Both the position numbers and the translations under genes were made by a program. DNA of 64,000 bases, from the NCBI RefSeq assembly GCF_000426465.1, contig NZ_KE384528.1:1-64000 (forward strand), in the 5' to 3' direction. This DNA is from Epilithonimonas caeni DSM 17710 (GTDB taxonomy: Bacteria; Bacteroidota; Bacteroidia; Flavobacteriales; Weeksellaceae). This document shows, one piece after another, positions 61,933 through 64,000 of the stretch (positions are counted from its first letter, which is position 1; every line of letters begins with the position of its first letter). The notes below the pieces were generated by a model. It was given only the letters and a program-made list of their open reading frames with translations. It was not told the DNA's origin and searched no databases.

Positions 61933-62110
61933 TCAAGAAAGATTTGTACAACTTATCGATGAACTAAAACAATTAATGCCAGTTGTTGAGGCAGAGATTA
62001 TAGGCGCTTTTTCGGGCAGTGTGGGAGCTGCCTCGAAGAAGCAAAAAAAAATAAAGTCTGATGAAGAAATTAAAAGAATCGTAATGAAACGATCCTTTTA
62101 CAAAAAATAA
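61922..62110 (+). CDS. Small hypothetical protein
   Basis: 62 residues: amphipathic helix (QERFVQLIDELKQLMPVVEA), a Gly/Ser/Ala-rich linker and a very basic tail (MKRSFYKK). Overlaps the preceding gene by 11 bases in another frame, so it is likely coupled. No family recognised. Confidence 0.5.
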   Translation: MTPNQERFVQLIDELKQLMPVVEAEIIGAFSGSVGAASKKQKKIKSDEEIKRIVMKRSFYKK

Positions 62111-62136
62111 CATAAAAACAATAGCGAGACATTACT

Positions 62137-62385
62137 ATGGTCGACCCAAAAACACTTATATCTGAATTGACAGTTGAAGAATTTCTATCACTTCAACCTA
62201 AACTGCATAAAAAATATGAATATGGATTGAAGGGAATTGCTAAAATTTTTGGATGTTCAATTTCAAAAGCAAAAGATATTAAAAAATCTGGCCATATTGA
62301 TGGTGCAATCTATCAAAACCGAAACATTATAGTTGTTGATGTTGATAAGGCATTGGTCCTTTTCCATAAAAATGCCAAAAAATGA
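62137..62385 (+). CDS. DUF3853 family protein
   Basis: 82 residues with a small helix-turn-helix-like core: GLKGIAKIFGCSISKAKDIK, then GHIDGAIYQNRNIIVVDVDK. This matches DUF3853, common in Bacteroidota mobile elements; an excisionase-like DNA-binding role is an inference. Its stop overlaps the next start (ATGA). Confidence 0.75.
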   Translation: MVDPKTLISELTVEEFLSLQPKLHKKYEYGLKGIAKIFGCSISKAKDIKKSGHIDGAIYQNRNIIVVDVDKALVLFHKNAKK

Positions 62386-63119
62386 ACTACTTGAACTTAC
62401 TCTCTAATTTTTGGGAAGCCAATCAAAAACTGAAAATTGGAGCTTCTGCAGCTGTCATATATATTTTTCTTCTTCATAAATGGAATGAAAAGCAACTCGA
62501 AGATTTTACATTGTCAGACATTGAAATCAGTAAGAAATTAAGATTATCCATCAACACAATTAAATCTACAAAAGAAGTACTTAGAAATATCGGATTGATA
62601 GAATATCAAACTCAAAACGGACTTCCATGTTGTTACAAAATAGTCACTAACGAAATCATTTTTGAAAAGGAAAATAATTCTAAACAAAAAGTCACTGAAA
62701 AGAAAAAGCAGACCACCTCGAAGCTATCTAAAACTTCAACATTAAAAAATATTACCTCTCTGGATTCTACCTCTGTTGGTAAAAATGAAAAACCTATTAA
62801 GCTTATAGATATTCCGGCTCAATCGGAAATCAATTCAGATTCTCCAGAAAAACATGTAAGTCTAGAAAATCCTTCATTCGATGAATTTTTATCATTTGCT
62901 AAAACAATAAAAAATTATATGCCCGACTTAGATTCAAGTATTGAAACAAAATATATCAGTTGGTTAAATAATCAGTGGAGAAACGATTCTAATCGACCTA
63001 TTACAGACTGGAAAAAAACACTAAAAAACATAATGCCGTATATAATTAACTCTGAAAAGTATAGTGAAAAACAAGAAATAATACCTCAGACCATTAACAG
63101 ACCTCAAATCAAAATATGA
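62382..63119 (+). CDS. Winged-helix replication-module protein
   Basis: 245 residues. N-terminal winged helix (FTLSDIEISKKLRLSINTIK, then LRNIGLIEYQ), a Ser/Thr/Lys-rich linker (~95-155) and a C-terminal DnaD-like helical part (FDEFLSFAKTIKNYM ... WKKTLKNIMPYII). The layout resembles phage and plasmid primosome proteins. Coupled to both neighbours by ATGA overlaps. Confidence 0.65.
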   Translation: MNYLNLLSNFWEANQKLKIGASAAVIYIFLLHKWNEKQLEDFTLSDIEISKKLRLSINTIKSTKEVLRNIGLIEYQTQNGLPCCYKIVTNEIIFEKENNSKQKVTEKKKQTTSKLSKTSTLKNITSLDSTSVGKNEKPIKLIDIPAQSEINSDSPEKHVSLENPSFDEFLSFAKTIKNYMPDLDSSIETKYISWLNNQWRNDSNRPITDWKKTLKNIMPYIINSEKYSEKQEIIPQTINRPQIKI

Positions 63120-63298
63120 GAAAAAACACACTATTGATGCAAATAGATAATCCTACCCATCACAATGCCAAAAAAGAAAAAATTAAAGCTTTAAAGGCAT
63201 TGGAAGTAGCTAAGGCGTTAAACAGAAAACCCGTCTATTTATCAAAAGGTCATAGTATGGATTTTGAAAAATACAAAAAGAATTTAAGAAAAAAGTAG
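63116..63298 (+). CDS. Small basic hypothetical protein
   Basis: 60 residues, Lys/Ala-rich helix (HNAKKEKIKALKALEVAKAL) and a basic tail (FEKYKKNLRKK). Translationally coupled to the replication-module gene. No family recognised. Confidence 0.5.
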   Translation: MRKNTLLMQIDNPTHHNAKKEKIKALKALEVAKALNRKPVYLSKGHSMDFEKYKKNLRKK

Positions 63299-63310
63299 AA
63301 CAAATTGATA

Positions 63311-64000
63311 ATGGGAAGCTCTGAAAATGATCAAAAAATAATCCGGAAAAGTTTCGAGAATGAAAATAATCTCGACAGAATACGTTTTGGAAATGATTTC
63401 GTAGGGGACTTTCTTTTTGAAAATCATCAGATGACAGATATTCCAATCACTGCACTCCGGGTCATTTTCAATATCATTGCAATTATCAATAATGAACAGT
63501 TCCGGCCAGAAGACAGACCTAGGCAACTGTCATTGTTTGAGGAAGAATTTGAAACGGAAAATAACACTTTTGTTTCGATGAAAATTAAAAACAGTAAAAT
63601 TTCGCCAAGTGGTTCTACAAAACAAGTTATTGATGCGTATGAATTTTTAGCTAAATTCAGAATGGGCTGGTATAAATCAATCAATTCCAAGGGTAAAGAA
63701 ATTAGAACCTTTGGAGGACTAATCTCTACTCCAAGCTATGACCTACGAGGTTACACTTCTTTTTTAATCAGTGGTTACTGGTTAAAAAAACTAATTGTAA
63801 TACCGGAATACAATTATATCCTGTATAATCTTGTTTACAATATCCAAAACAACAAGCATATCATTTTTGCAATTTGGCTGATGAAAGTGCCTGAAACAGG
63901 AACTGTACTAAAACTTTCTACGCTGAACGAGAAATTTGGACTGAATTATAAATCTTCTAGAGACTTTTGCAAAAAATTCCTTAAGCCATTACGGGAAAAC
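63311..64000 (+). CDS. Replication initiator protein (partial, 3' end outside window)
   Basis: 230 codons visible, open to the window end. An N-terminal region with RQLSLFEEEFETENNTFVSM is followed by a winged-helix-like segment (YILYNLVYNIQNNKHIIFAI; STLNEKFGLNYKSSRDFC KKFLK-type), as in RepB-type initiators of small plasmids and integrative elements. The catalytic or DNA-binding C-terminus cannot be seen. It is 12 bp after the preceding gene. Confidence 0.6.
   Translation, partial: MGSSENDQKIIRKSFENENNLDRIRFGNDFVGDFLFENHQMTDIPITALRVIFNIIAIINNEQFRPEDRPRQLSLFEEEFETENNTFVSMKIKNSKISPSGSTKQVIDAYEFLAKFRMGWYKSINSKGKEIRTFGGLISTPSYDLRGYTSFLISGYWLKKLIVIPEYNYILYNLVYNIQNNKHIIFAIWLMKVPETGTVLKLSTLNEKFGLNYKSSRDFCKKFLKPLREN

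Larger units (their letters stand above)
60949..64000 (+). mobile_element. Left part of an element integrated at tRNA-Arg
   Basis: Starts at the tRNA fragment and runs past the window end. AT-rich, with small tightly packed or overlapping genes: a leftward repressor, a palindromic operator, and rightward small ORFs, a DUF3853 protein, a replication-type protein and a replication initiator. No integrase lies between the att fragment and the repressor, so it should be at the other end. It could be a prophage, a satellite or a plasmid-like integrative element. Confidence 0.75.

Overview
The window looks like a chromosomal segment of a low-GC Bacteroidota, most likely family Weeksellaceae (Chryseobacterium/Epilithonimonas-like). 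This rests on gliding-motility genes gldB and gldC, porT of the type IX secretion system (T9SS), several exported proteins with a C-terminal T9SS sorting domain, A-rich leaders in place of Shine-Dalgarno sites, and promoters of the TTG-N17-21-TAnnTTTG type. The genus is an inference from gene content and repeat style; no database comparison was possible.

Layout. 1-2.4 kb: a cut-off collagen-like exported protein, a T9SS cargo protein and a glycosyltransferase. 2.4-5.8 kb: amino-acid permease, an unknown protein, an HD phosphohydrolase and prephenate dehydratase. 6-12 kb, leftward: envelope proteins, an exo/endonuclease-phosphatase, an acetyltransferase, a PLP enzyme of methionine/cysteine metabolism, gldC and gldB. 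12-18 kb, rightward: nadE, ribD, ubiE/menG, porT and unknowns. 18.2-20.7 kb: a coiled-coil protein, zapA, a 6S RNA and rny. 20.8-30.5 kb: gamma-glutamyltransferase, bestrophin, transporters, a T9SS cargo protein and rpsA. 30.8-39.4 kb: DEAD-box helicase, a HhH-repeat protein and the rluF-truB-uppP-DUF3098-ftsX block. 39.5-46.9 kb: topoisomerase IB, nnrDE, mscL, and a blaI-blaR1-type regulatory pair followed by two GLPGLI proteins. 47-58 kb: initiator tRNA-Met, a Sua5/YrdC protein, yaaA, prmC, rhomboid, parC/parE with a small membrane gene between them, and ychF. 57.7-60.7 kb: a DUF721 protein, a Gcr-type membrane protein and mtgA.

At about 60.95 kb the core chromosome ends in the 3' half of a tRNA-Arg(TCT) gene. 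The rest of the window is the start of an integrated mobile element: a leftward phage-type repressor, a palindromic operator/promoter, then tightly packed rightward small ORFs, a DUF3853 protein, a replication-module protein and a cut-off replication initiator.

The most notable signals outside genes are several families of short interspersed repeats. One family (CTTCG...CTCAGCCTGACA) occurs at least seven times. One copy sits in frame inside prmC, where it appears to have added about 37 codons and duplicated an Asp-Ile-Gly motif; another supplies the stop codon of the topoisomerase IB gene. Other findings are a 6S RNA between zapA and rny, two identical ACTA-N6-TAGT dyads over the blaI promoter, and two copies of a longer structured repeat.
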